Program-made: the position numbers and the translations under genes
Assembly: GCF_003597395.2 (NCBI RefSeq)
Contig: NC_133771.1
Span: forward strand, 45,966,681-46,030,680
DNA length: 64,000 nucleotides
DNA from: Chelonoidis abingdonii
Taxonomy: Eukaryota > Chordata > Testudines > Testudinidae
Direction: 5' to 3'
Part shown: piece by piece, positions 34,462 through 45,815 of the stretch
How positions within the stretch are numbered: the stretch's first letter is position 1
Layout: the number at the start of each line of letters is the position of its first letter
Notes under the pieces: model-generated
The model's input: the letters and a program-made list of their open reading frames with translations, nothing else
Told to the model about the DNA's origin: nothing
Database searches by the model: none

Positions 34462-35073
34462 TTAAACAGGTGCTTTCTCTGCCTTCAGGGTTGGGGATCT
34501 CGCCTTGGGAGGGTTTTGGCTCCAAAGTGATGAAAAGGTCCTGGCTGCTGGGGAGAATGGATTCACCACTTGCCTGCTGAGCATTCTCCTCCTTCTCCTC
34601 TTCCTCATCCACAAAATTCTCTTCCGTGAGAGTGAAGGGGTAGTGGTAGGGTGCCTCCCTAGAATGCCATGCAGCTGATCATAGAAGCAGCATGTATGGG
34701 GCTCTGACCCAGAGCGACCATTTGCCTCCTTTGTCCTTTGGTAGGCTTGCCTGAGCTGCTTTATTTTCACGCAGCACTGCTGAGTTCCTGTTGTAGCCTG
34801 TGCCCATCATGCCCTATGTGATTTTGGCATATATATTAGCATTTCTTCTTTTTGATTGGAGTTCTGCTTGCACAGATTCTTCTCCCCTACAGCAATCAGA
34901 TCCAGTATCTCCCATTCGCTCCTTGCTGGAGCTTGTTTGTGATTCTGGGGGGACTGCATGGTCACCTGTGCTGCTGAGCTTGCCACACTGAAATGAAATT
35001 CAAAAGTTCCCTGGGCTTTTCCTGTGTACCTGGCTAGTGCATTGGAGTTGAAAGTGCTGTCCAGAGCAGTCAC
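34462..35073 (-). pseudogene. Harbinger-encoded Myb/SANT-like DNA-binding protein, broken
   Basis: In Harbinger elements a Myb-like partner helps bring the transposase to DNA and into the nucleus. The minus strand reads in one frame from an ATG at 35073 to 34462 with a single TGA at 34807-34809. N-terminal residues carry the Myb-like W-E-x-x-D-L-I pattern, then a K-Q-L-R-Q-A-Y-Q helix and F-Y-D-Q-L-H wording, then an acidic/basic tail. It converges on the transposase gene. Turtle proteins of this type are often annotated as ZSCAN29-like (recalled). Confidence 0.75.
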
Positions 35074-35560
35074 ATTGGAGCACTCTGGGATAGCTCCCAG
35101 AGGCCAATAACATCAATTTGTGTCCGCAGTACCCTAAATTCGACCCAGCAAGGTTGATTGTAGCACTACTCCCCTTGCCAGGGAGGAGTACAGAAGTTGA
35201 TTTTAAGAGCCCTTTAGGTCAACGGAATGGGGTTGCTTGTGTAGACACATTCATTATAAAAATTGACCTAACGCGGCTAAATTCGACCTACCCTGTAGTG
35301 TAGACCAGGGCTTAGTTCTCTATATGTGTAACTCCACTTGCTTCAATGGAGTTATACCAGGAAAGTGGCCCAAGGGAACTCATTATGTAATATTTACATA
35401 TGCTGGACAATCAGAGCGCCAGTGTGAGCTGCACAGCTGAGGAGGGGCAGACAAAAGTATTTGACCAACTTATTATATTTGTGGATATTAGAATATTTAC
35501 ATATACAAGTAACTAACCTTGTAATTAACAGGACTGTCAGAACTAAAATGTGAGACATAA

Positions 35561-36079
35561 TTGTCCTTCTCTACTCAGCACTGGTGAGGCCTCAGCTGGA
35601 GTACTGTGTCCAGTTCTGGGCTCCACACTATAAGAAAGAAATAGACAAATTGGAGAGTCCAGAGGAGAGCAATTAAAATGATAAAATGTTTAGAAAACCT
35701 GACTTGTGAGGAAAGATCAAAAAACTGGGCATGTTTAGTGTTGACAAAAAGAAGACCGAGGGATGCCTGATACCTTTCAGATATAGTAAGGGCTGTTATA
35801 AAGAGCACTGTGGTCAATTGTTCTGCATGTCCACTGACAGTAAGACAAAAAGGAATTGGCTTAATGTGCAGCAAAGGAGATTTAAGTTAGATATTAGGAA
35901 AAACTTTCTGTCTATAAGGATAGTTAGACACTGGAAAAAACTTCCAAAGCAGGTTGTGGAATCCCCATCATTGGCGTTTTTTAAGAGCAGGTTAGACAAA
36001 CCTGGTCCTGCCTCAGCACAAAGGGCTGAATTAGATGGCCTCTTGAGGTCCCTTGATCCCCTACATGTCTATGATTCTG
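35561..36079 (+). mobile_element. CR1 LINE 3' end
   Basis: It covers the C-terminal end of CR1 pol and the tail. Wording such as F-K-L-D-I-R-K-N-F and H-W-K-K-L-P-K is in frame at 35731-36168, and the element closes with TCTATGATTCTGT, the CR1 terminal octamer region. A 145-codon frame here is this CR1 end, not a gene. Confidence 0.85.
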
Positions 36080-36189
36080 TTCACTTTACTATGGCATTTG
36101 CAGTATTCTCTATTCTAAGTACAGAGAAACTAACTACAGTGAACACCGTGGTAATGTCAGTGAGATAAAACTGGAAAGATTTTAATGGC

Positions 36190-36300
36190 AAGCACTGTAG
36201 GCCTGATTCTGATCTCACACTGATTTTACACAAGTGTGATTCCATTGACTTCAGTGGAATTACTTCTGCTTCACATTAGCATGAAATCAAAATCAAGCCT
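36190..36300. repeat. Ancient interspersed repeat fragment
   Basis: It contains CCATTGACTTCAGTGG, a word type that recurs in short divergent pieces elsewhere in the window (near 26388, 35340, 50560, 59229 and 60705). I recall such words from an old amniote repeat but cannot name it. Confidence 0.4.
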
Positions 36301-36554
36301 TCCTCTACTTCTAACTCACTTTAATTCCTGTCTTCATATAATTTTACAGTGGACAGTTGATATAGAAGCATTACTATTTCCCCATCAACTCTGTTGATAG
36401 GAGCTTATATGTATTTCAACAAAGCAATGTTAGGGTACAGTTTTAGCCAGTACAGATAAATCTTAAAGGAATATGCCCATAGGTGTGAGAAAAATGCTCT
36501 GCTCATTTCCACAAGCCACAGCCAGTATGTTCAGAGGACTGAAAGATCCCTACA

Positions 36555-38314
36555 CAGGGCCAGTGCAACCATTTAGGCAAACTAGGCGGCCGCCTAGGGC
36601 ACCTAGTGGTTGGGGGCGCCTAAAAGTCCCCTCAGGCGAGGAGGTGGAGTGGAGGTGAGGTCGGGGGGGCATGCGGGGAAGGCTACCCACAGTAACAGGA
36701 GGAGGGAGTGCACAGGGGAACAGCTCCCTGCCCCAGTTCACCTCCACTCTGCCTCCTCCACTGAGCACACAGCCCCCTCTCTAAGGCCAGGTCTACACTG
36801 TGACTTTAAATCGGTTTAATGGCCGATATACCGATTTAACGCTGTATCCGTTCACACGACGTCATCATTAATATCGAGTTAAACGGCTCCTTAAATCGAT
36901 TTCGGAACTCCTCCCAAACGAGAGGAGTAGCGCTAAATTCGATAGTGATAACTCGGATTAGGGTTCATGTGGACGGAAATCGACGTTATTGGCCTCCGGG
37001 CGGCATCCCAGAGTGCAGCACTGACCGCTCTGGACAGCAATCTGAACTCGGATGCAGCGGGCAGGTAAACAGGAAAAGCCCCGCGAACTTTTGAATTACA
37101 TTTCCTGCTTGCCCAGCGTGGAGCTCTGATCAGCACGGCTGGCGATGCAGTCTGAAATCGAAAAAGAGCTCCAGCATAGACCGTACGGGAGATACTAGGT
37201 CTGATCGCTGTATGGGGAGACAAATCTGTTGTATCCAGCTCCGTTACAGAACACGAAATGCCAAAGCGTTTGAATAAAAAACTCCAGGATACACAGCGCT
37301 GTGTGACAAGCGTAACGGGAAGCCAGAGACTCAAATGGACGCTCATGAAGGGAGGGAGGGGGTACTGAGGACTCCAGCTATCCCACAGTCCACAGCAGTC
37401 TCTGAAAATTATTTGCATTCTTGGCTGAGCTCCCAATGTCTGTAGGTTCAAACACAGTGTCTGGCGTGGTTCAGGGAACAGCTCCTCAGTTTATTTCCCC
37501 CCACCACCACGTGAAAAAAAAAAGGGAAAGATTGCTGTGCTATGGCGTTTGCTCAATGCACTCCGCGAAAAAGGCGCCAAAGGGTTGTCTGCTGCCTTCA
37601 CAAAGGGAGGGGTGAGGCTGTACCCAGCACCACCCGGGGAAGTGTTTTCTGCCCCATCAGGCACTGTGCTCTCAACACGGAAGTGGGAACTATGGGATAG
37701 CTGAGGAACAGCTACCCACAGTGCACCGCTCCTGAAATCGATGGTAGCTTTGGACCATGGACGCAAACAATCGATTTTGGGATCCCACTGTGGACACGCT
37801 AAACCGATTTTATTAGATCTGTTTTGTAATATCGGTTTAAGCTAATTCGAAATAATCGTGCAGTGTAGACGTACCCTTAGTCTCCTCCAATCAGCACTGC
37901 AAGCCTGGGCGGGGAGGAGAATTAGAGCGACGTCGGCGTGCTCAGTGGAGAAGGTGGAGCCGAGGTGAGCTGGGGTGGGCTACCCAGGCAGGGTTAGCTT
38001 CTGCTGGGAGAGTTTCCCCAGGCAGGGTTAGCTGCCATGGCCGGGGGGTGGAGGGGAAGTCTCGCCAAGTCAGGTTAGCTGCCACGGGGGGACGGAGGAG
38101 AGTCTCCCCGGGTGGGGTTAGTTGCCGTGGCGGGACGGCGGAGGAGGGGGTTAGCTGTCGTGGTAGTGAGGGTAGCTGCTGCGGGGGGGGGGTGCTCCCT
38201 GGGTGGGAGGCTGAGTTAGCTGCCATGGCAGGAGCGGAGTTAGCTGAGTAGGGGAGTGGGGGGTGCAAGATGGAAGTTTCTCCTAGGGCGTGAAACTTCC
38301 TTGCACCGGCCCTG
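36555..38314. mobile_element. hAT-like element containing a nested Harbinger MITE
   Basis: The ends CAGGGCCAGTGCAA and TTGCACCGGCCCTG are inverted repeats with one mismatch. An exact 8-bp target duplication, TCCCTACA, flanks them (36547-36554 and 38315-38322), as in hAT insertions. Excluding the nested element, about 660 bp of GC-rich non-coding DNA remains. No hAT transposase is present. Confidence 0.9.
36782..37879. mobile_element. Harbinger MITE, about 1.1 kb, nested in the hAT element
   Basis: The ends TAAGGCCAGGTCTACACTG and its partner (CAGTGTAGACGTACCCTTA) are imperfect inverted repeats of the same type as the 32486-35314 transposon. The interior shares wording with the autonomous element (GCTCCCAATG, ATCCCACAG) and keeps many CpG sites, which suggests a recent insertion. 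The 172-codon minus-strand frame inside lacks motifs and is not a gene. Confidence 0.8.
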
Positions 38315-38322
38315 TCCCTACA

Positions 38323-41300
38323 CATCTGCAGACTGCCACTGAACAGCAGACTCCATCCTTCTTTCCTCTGAATGGCCTTTGTGCACTAGAATAATTCACT
38401 GCAGAAATTATCTCCCCTCTCAAGGAAGCAGGGAATTTGCGTGTTATGTAACCTATGAGTGCATCCTTCTTTGTCTGAAATGTTTTTTGTTTGAAATGTT
38501 TAGCAAGCTTCCTCTTTGGAGGCCATTGTGGCCTCACTGAGCGCAACTGTGCATGCACAGATCTATCTTAGTCTTGCTCTGCATGCTAAAACTAAGGAAA
38601 CCTTTCCACCATGGAAAACCTCTTATGTTAAGAACTACACATTTTTGTTCTTTCAATGTGTATTTAATTTACAAACCACAATTATTAAATGAGCATGTAG
38701 TAGACACATAAAAGCCAGAGAAGTACTGTAGTCTTGGTCAATAAAATAACCAAGTCACAATATAATGTTGCATGTAAAAATAGACACATTGATATTTGAG
38801 ATACCACAATTTCCTCTATACCTTCAATGAAAAATAACCGTGGTATCTGTTTGCAAATGTTTGCTTTTCATGGCAGTCATTGTAAAATATGGTTTGTCCG
38901 AAGAAATGGGGACAAAATAACAAAAAATTAGATCCTTATTTCTAGGATTTGGATCTTGAATTCTAGCCAGTTTCCTAAATCCATCTGATTAGTTTTGATC
39001 TCTGCCTCTTCAGATGATATTAGTATGGCAGTAATATGGAGGAAAGCACCAATTTCTTTTAATTTTTAAATATGTGTTTAGTTTTAGTTTTTAGCTGGGG
39101 CTAAAAAATGAGTTAATGTGTGTGCTCCATTTGTTCATTATACAGCTTAGGCGGCTGCCATTAAAATTGCACTGTTAGTCAAAAAATCTTGTTTTTGACT
39201 CAGGAATTGTTTTTGCTCAATACCTTTAGGATTGTCCACAGAAGGAGAAATAGACTCTTCTGAGGCTGTGTCAATCCTCTCTGGATTCCATAATTAATAT
39301 TGTTTGTATGCTATTGCACCAGTAATGTAATAGGCCATTTCCTTCCTTATCAGCACCATCTTCTCCCCATGGCAGTCACAGATCCAGACCATACCTAATG
39401 TTCTCAAATTCCACAAGTCTGGAAAGCCTGAGTATGAAGCTTGATTTCCCCAATGTGACAATGCGGCCCTGCTATAAGAGGCATGATGAGTTCCTAAGCT
39501 AGTGATGGATTTGAAAAGCAAAGCCCACTTGCCAATAAATATGTTAGGTCACTTATTTGTTACTTGGAATCTGGCTGGTGAAAAGTTCCAATTGTCGAGC
39601 ATTTTGTCAGTATCCATAAGCAGAAGCAGGTATTCCTCCAGCCAGACAAATGAAATCAATGAGAGGAGTCATTGTTAAGTTAGAACTCATAGAACTACTG
39701 GGAACTGCAGCATGATTAAAGTCAAGACCACATATCCAAAAACCAATAAAACAACAAGAACCTCAGGAGCGACAATTTACAGGAAAATGAAGAAAAATGG
39801 AGAGTAAAAGGATTATGAATAAAAGAATGTAGTGATTTTTAGCAGAAGGGAGAAGGCAATGGGTTTAAATCAGAATATCCCGAACAAACATATCAGTCAT
39901 GTAAGACATGAAAACAGCCTGCCCAACAGCAAATTTTCTCATTTAGAAAAGGACTTAAAACACAATTTAGGTCAGAACACTATATAAGTTTGTAGGGGGA
40001 ATCAAGGACACACTAAACCAGATGAAAAATGGAAGGCATATTTGGGATGCAAAGAGAAACTTTGAAACTAAAAGAGCTAGACATACTGAATACAACTCTA
40101 ACCCTTTCCCCCATAAGCAAAGCAAGAAATCAGTCAAGGATGCAGCCAGACCATTACAAAATAGAATTGAATAAGAAACAGTCAAAAACCCTTTGAAAGA
40201 GGGATCCTGGCCAAATTATATTAACAAGAAATGTTATATGGCATTTAGCATGGTTTGCCTTAATTTTTAAAGAACCTTGATACAAGAATGCATTAGTACA
40301 AGTTTAAAAAATGATGTAAAGGAGGATGAAAGGAGTCTGCTTAATAACACATGCCTTTTATAGATCTAGGAGACAATTGTTAAGTGGGCTGAAAACAGAG
40401 GCTCATGAATGTACATATTTTATTGCAATATAAATATCGAGGCACGGGAACTCAACAAAGCTACACAAGAAACTTTACAGCTGACAGAAGGGAGAAATAA
40501 GAGGCTAGTGATAGTTTATGATCAGTTACACCAGAGCAGAGCAGAATTCAGCCTAAGATTCGGAATAAATTAATACCAGGAATATGCCTACTGCATGGGC
40601 TTCAGCATGGAAAATTTGAAATGCTTGTCCTAGCAAGTGCTGCTGGCCCCAGGATATGACAAATGCTGCACAGGGGTATCCTCCCTTGGAATTTTGTTTT
40701 ATAAAATGATCATGTGCTTACGTTCATTTAGAAACTGCTCACCCTGAACAAATTTTTTTTCCTTTTGATTTTGTAGTCTATCTTGCAGCTGATCTAACAA
40801 ATATATACGGACCATAGATTTGAAAAGCAAATTCAGAACTGCTGCTCTGTCCCTCAAAAGCTTGATCATGAGGGAGCTATGTTGGATGAAATAAAGAAGA
40901 TCCCAGGGATGAAAATCCTAGGGCTAGACCTACAAATAATAAAGTCTCATTATACAACAGTCTGATTCTTAGCAATCCTGGCACAACTAGTTGAGTAACC
41001 CTAAATGCTAGGCAACAGAGGCCAAATTTATCTTTGGTGTAACTCTGTTGACTTTGGGGAATTTGGATTCCAGACTATTCAATTTGTTAAGCCAAATTCA
41101 GACCAGGTTTAAACACTTACAACTCCCTGGGTGTCAGTGCAATAACACCAGTTTACTACGAGGCCTGAAATTGGCACAACATGTCTCTTATAGTCAATTG
41201 ATTTTGCAAAACACTGCAGTTTGTCAGCCCCTTTGATATCTCCACTCTCTGGAGAGCTGCCCCCTTCCAGCCCCGCATTGATTCACTGTTGAGTTGACCT

Positions 41301-41530
41301 TTACAGATAGACCAGAATAGAATAGAATTTAGTTTGTATAATGTCTTTCAAACTGGAGGTGTCTCTAAGCTTTGACAAGGCAATGGTACTATGCAAATAT
41401 GGTGTAGGCAAATATAAAATCAGCCATAAGCTAAGAAAAGGCTAGTACATAGCCTTGGATATAGGACTTTCATAAATGAAAATTATGAACCAGGACAGCA
41501 GGGTTATCCCCTTATTTATTTAAGAAGTAA
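38323..41530. other. Unassigned AT-rich stretch
   Basis: About 3.2 kb without a recognisable gene or repeat end. Frames stay below 92 codons. Confidence 0.5.
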
Positions 41531-41539
41531 TTTTACAGA

Positions 41540-41634
41540 AGCAGCAAAGAATCCTGTGGCACCTTATAGACTAACAGACACTTTGGAGCATGAGCTTTCG
41601 TGGGTGAATACCCACTTCGTCAGATGCATGTGAG
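41540..41634 (-). mobile_element. Retroposed repeat with intact hammerhead-like core, copy 3
   Basis: The 95-bp insert is flanked by a 9-bp direct repeat (41531-41539 and 41635-41643). On the minus strand it has CTGACGA (41617-41623), a perfect 6-bp stem with a 4-nt loop (41600-41615) and GAAA (41596-41599). It is the only one of the three copies with every named hammerhead core base, apart from one extra A between CTGACGA and the stem that all copies share. Confidence 0.7.
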
Positions 41635-41643
41635 TTTTACAGA

Positions 41644-42570
41644 GTTCATTTTATAATGAATGTTCCAAATTGTAAAACAATGTCAACAATACCCTTTTAT
41701 ATTCAGTAGTTCATAATATTCAGAAAAATCCTCCTTTTGGGTTAAAATCCTTGTTTCCCTCAGGTGAAAGGTGAGAATTTTTGTTTGATTGCTTTTTGGA
41801 TTTAGATTAAGGAAAACTCATTCAGCTCTGTTTGACTGCGTGTGAAATAAAAAAGTCATACAATCGTAAAAATGTATTGCCACACTTATATACCTCAAAA
41901 TGGCTGTTGTTTTAAATATGCCACATACATATTGTTCATTGTGGTCTATGTCCACAACTATGAGAAAAATGTGTTAATTATAATAATTAATTCATAATAA
42001 TAATATTAATCATGAAGTTACATTCATTATAACTTCTCCACACACTTAGTAAATATTTGCTAATAAACATTACCTGAGCTACGTAACACTTTGTCTATAT
42101 TTCATGGTATTCATATAACAATATAAAGGGTGAATATATAAACAAGAAAAACAGAAATAGAAAATACAACTTGTGTAAATTTACCAAGTTAATATTAAAG
42201 TAGGAGACTCTTAACTTTTGTATTTTCTGGTCTTTTTTGGGCAAACTGGATCCTTTAAAATGCATTATGATTATTTTTTTCTATTTAGAATAAAACAAGA
42301 GCTTTATTTATGTAATTCTTCTGCTCAGTGTTGTTAGCCGCAAAAAGGGCTGTGTACATATCTATCTAGGTTCCTCTTAAAATTTGCGAATACACTGGCT
42401 CAAGCTTCCACTCAGAAGCCTTGGGAAAAGCTAAATACCTTCCATGGGTCCCCTAACTATCAATACCTCCTCTTTCACACTATCTCTGAGTCTGTGTCTA
42501 AAACACGAAAAGTTATTTAAGAGAAAAAAGGAAATACAGCATGAATTTGGCAAAACTCCCAAACGTTTCT
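41644..42570. other. Unassigned AT-rich stretch
   Basis: Nothing recognised. Confidence 0.5.
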
Positions 42571-42722
42571 GCAGCCTATCACTTCCCGCAGCTCCCATTG
42601 GCCAGGAATGGCAAACCATGGCCACTGGGAGCTGCAGGGTGCCATGCTACAATCAATGTCAGCAAAATGTCTCGTGGCCCGCAATCAGATTACCCTGATG
42701 AGCCGCAGGTGGCCCACCACTG
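42571..42722. mobile_element. hAT-family MITE, left end missing
   Basis: Same family and orientation as 21525-21759. The right terminus ends GCCCACCACTG. The left terminus is absent, so the copy is truncated. Confidence 0.7.
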
Positions 42723-42813
42723 CTGTGAAGGATGGGATCTGCCTGCAAACACTGTTGCTTCCATGAAGAGATTCATTGTCTTCCATAGAGCTCCTAGCAG
42801 GTAGATTGCTTTG

Positions 42814-42859
42814 CATGATCATGTAATAAGATGGAGCATGATCATGGAGTAAGATGGAG
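42814..42859 (+). repeat. 23-bp tandem duplication
   Basis: Unit 42814-42836 is followed by 42837-42859 with two differences. Confidence 0.75.
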
Positions 42860-43055
42860 CTTTTAATTGTTTTGCTAAGGAAGCAAAGCATGAAAACACA
42901 GGACAATCATTTACTATTGGCAAATAGGACACAAGGAGAGTGAGACTGAAAAATCCCTTATCCGAGTTTCTTTGCACAGCAGTACAATGTACTCCCTGGT
43001 CTCTTTAACCATGCAGATACCTATTGGATAGTGAAAACAGAGAGCATAAAAATAT

Positions 43056-44505
43056 TCCCCAACTGCGTAAGAACATAAGACCGGCCACGCCAGTTCAGAG
43101 AAAAGGTACATCTAGCCCAGTAACCTGCCTTCTTACAGTGGCCATTGCCAGGTTCTTCAGAGGAAATGAACAGGACAGGTTAACATTAAGAACAGGTAAT
43201 CATTCCCTGTTGCTCATTCCCAGTTTCTGGCAATCAGACGCTAGGGACACCACCCTTGCTCATCCTGGCTAATAGCCATTGATGGACCTATCCTTCATGA
43301 ATTTATCTAGTTCTTTATTGAACCTTGTTATAATTTTGGCCTTCACAACATCCGCTGTCAAAGATTTCCACAAGTTGAGTGGAAGAAATACTTCCTTTTG
43401 TTTCCTTTGCCTATTAAGGTCATTTGGTGACCCCTAGTTCTTGTGTTTATGAGAAGTAGTAAGCAACACTTTCTTATATACTTTCTCCACATCAGTCATG
43501 ATTTTATAGACCTTTATCATATCGCCTCTTAGTCATCTCTTTTCCTAGCTGAAAAGTCCTGGTCTTATTAATCTCTCCTCATACGGAATCTGTTCCTTAC
43601 ACCTAATCATTTTTGTTGCTCTATTTTGAACCTTTTCCAATTCCAATACATCTTTTTTTGAGATGGGACTACCACATCTGCATGCAGTATTCAAGATGTG
43701 GGCGTACCATGGATTTATATAGAGGCAATATGATATTTTCTGCCTTATTTTTATCCCTTTCTTAATGATTTCCAACATTCTGTTTGCTTTTTTGACTGTT
43801 GCTGCACATTTGAGTAGACGTTTTCAGAGAACTTTCCACAGTGACTCCAGGATCTTTTTTTTTTTTTTTTTTTTTTTTTTTGAGTGGTAACAACTAATTT
43901 AGACCCCATCATTTTGTATATATGGTTGATATTATGTTTTCCAATGTGCATTACTTTTCATTTATCAACATTGAACTTCAGCTGCCATTTTGTTGCCCGG
44001 TCACCCAGTTCTGTATCTTCGTGCTTTGGACTTAATTATCTTGAGTATTTTTGTATCATCTGCAAATTTTGCCACCTCACTGTTTGTCCCTTTTTCCAGA
44101 TCATTTATGAATATATTGAATGGGACTGGTCCACTGGGGGACACCGCTATTTACCTTTGTCTATTGAGCATTTATTGACCATGTATTTCTGCTCTTTGTT
44201 TTCTATCTTTTAACTAGTTACTGATCCATGAGAAGACCTTCCCTGTTATCCCATAGCATCTTACTTTGCTTAAGAGCCTTTGGTGAGTGACATTGTCAAA
44301 GGCTTTCTGAAAGTCTAAGTATACTATAACCATTGGATCACCCTTGTGCACAAGCTTGTTGACCCCTTTAAAGACTTCTAGTAGATTGGTGAGGCATGAT
44401 TTCCCTTTACAAAAACCATGTTGACTCTTCCCCAACAAATCATGTTTATCTATATGTCTGACAATTCTGTTCTTAACTATAGTTTCAACCAGTTTGCATA
44501 AAAGA
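43056..44505 (-). mobile_element. CR1 LINE, about 1.45 kb of the 3' half
   Basis: The 3' tail lies at 43056-43400. The minus strand at 44214-44561 reads as reverse transcriptase with S-Q-H-G-F and Y-L-D-F-Q-K-A-F-D, including the first catalytic Asp, and then breaks up. A 27-nt T run (43855-43881) interrupts the body. Frameshifts and stops throughout make it inactive. Confidence 0.85.
43855..43881 (+). repeat. T(27) tract
   Basis: An uninterrupted T run within the CR1, so an expanded mononucleotide repeat rather than a LINE tail. Confidence 0.9.
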
Positions 44506-45815
44506 CAGTCACAATCCAGAAAGGAGAGACTCCAAGCAATGAAGAAATTGTCATAATTCACTTCTTCTAGAGAACGTAAGAGTGATTGAGAATGTAAAAG
44601 TGATAGGAAGAGCTAGAAGTATGAGCTGAAGCCACCATTGTAAGGAATGGAATCACAGAATGCACCAATACAAGGGACTGTATTTCAAGGAAGGCAAATC
44701 TTAAGGGGTTTTGAAATCTAGGACCAGAGTCTCCTCTGTCCTGTACCATCTGCACCTGCACAGAGTGGGTGTAAAACACTACTATACTATACCCTTTGTC
44801 CTAGTAAATGGCAACAGAGAAACAGAGATCCAGTGTGCCTAATGATTAAGGTGCAGAAAAAAATCTTGGTTGGGAGAAAGCCAGTGATCCCAAAAGGAGA
44901 TTTCGCTTGATCCAAGAGCCTGGCTCAAAATGTACTCTGTAAAACTCATCACTTTGCAAAGGGTTTCCCAGAACTTAGTGTCAAATAGCAATGCTTTACT
45001 GTATCACACATTACCAATTTTCGTACAGCAATTGGTGCTTACAGTATTTTCTGTATTTTGGCAATTTCTTAGATATAGAATTTATTTAAGTGGATATTGC
45101 AGTTTGAAGCAGATGGTTCATTCTGTTTGGTAAATCCTTTCTTTGTGGCTCATGGAACTAGCAGCACCATTACTGTCTAGCATGTTAATTTGGAATCCAT
45201 ATGCTAAACTTCATCACAAAATTGTATGATGAAAAGATTTGCTATGTGTGCACAAATACTACCATTTGTATTCCTGGTGGCACAGTAGTGATTCTGTAGT
45301 TAAGGCTCCATCCAAACTTCCTTTTTAAGCCTTATTTTTAATCCCCCTCCATTTTTTTTATAGAAAGAAACAAACTGTCTGAAAATGTGTCTGGTTACTA
45401 GGAGAATAATTTTTCCCAATGGTTTGGAATCTAGAACATTAAAAAAAACCTTTCGTATGGTAATTATTCTCAAATTAATTTTACATTTACAGCTGTATCT
45501 CCCAATTCTTTGGACCCTTTTTTGAGCAATTATTTAAGAACTTCAAATTTCACACACAATGTACTATCAGTCTTTATGGCATACAGCAATTTTCACAGGA
45601 AGTGCACGCTTAAAAAAGTTAGTAATGAATCTTCAGCATTATGTAGTGGATCTCCTCCATCTCCTTAGTAATTAAAAGTTAATCACCTAGTGATTAAAAG
45701 TTTCATAACTAAGCAATTAGCACTTAAAGTTTAAAGGCTAGGCATTTAACTTCATTTTGGAACTGGCAGTAGTTGGGTATGGCAATGCTGGGTGGATCAA
45801 TGGAAGAGTAATGAA
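44506..45815. other. Unassigned AT-rich stretch
   Basis: Nothing recognised between two oppositely oriented CR1 copies. Confidence 0.5.

Larger units (their letters stand above)
32486..35314 (+). mobile_element. PIF/Harbinger DNA transposon, two-gene, degraded (2.8 kb)
   Basis: The ends are inverted repeats matching at 15 of 20 positions and sharing GTCTACACTAC. Inside are a DDE transposase remnant on the + strand and a Myb/SANT-like protein remnant on the - strand, the usual two-gene content of Harbinger elements. Left TAA and right TTA at the borders fit the TWA target preference but do not form a clean duplication. Both genes are broken, so the copy is inactive. Confidence 0.85.

Noticed and set aside
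35731..36168. 145-codon plus-strand open frame resembling a small protein
   Set aside because: It is the C-terminal end and tail of a CR1 element.
36933..37451. 172-codon minus-strand open frame, the second longest in the window
   Set aside because: It lies wholly inside the nested Harbinger MITE and has no motif; MITEs of this type are non-coding.
9405..41634. Three near-identical blocks considered as a spaced array or CRISPR-like repeat
   Set aside because: They are tens of kilobases apart, differ in length and each has its own target duplication, so they are independent retroposons.
43855..43881. T(27) run considered as a LINE or SINE tail on the minus strand
   Set aside because: CR1 continues on both sides, and CR1 ends in octamers, not poly(A).
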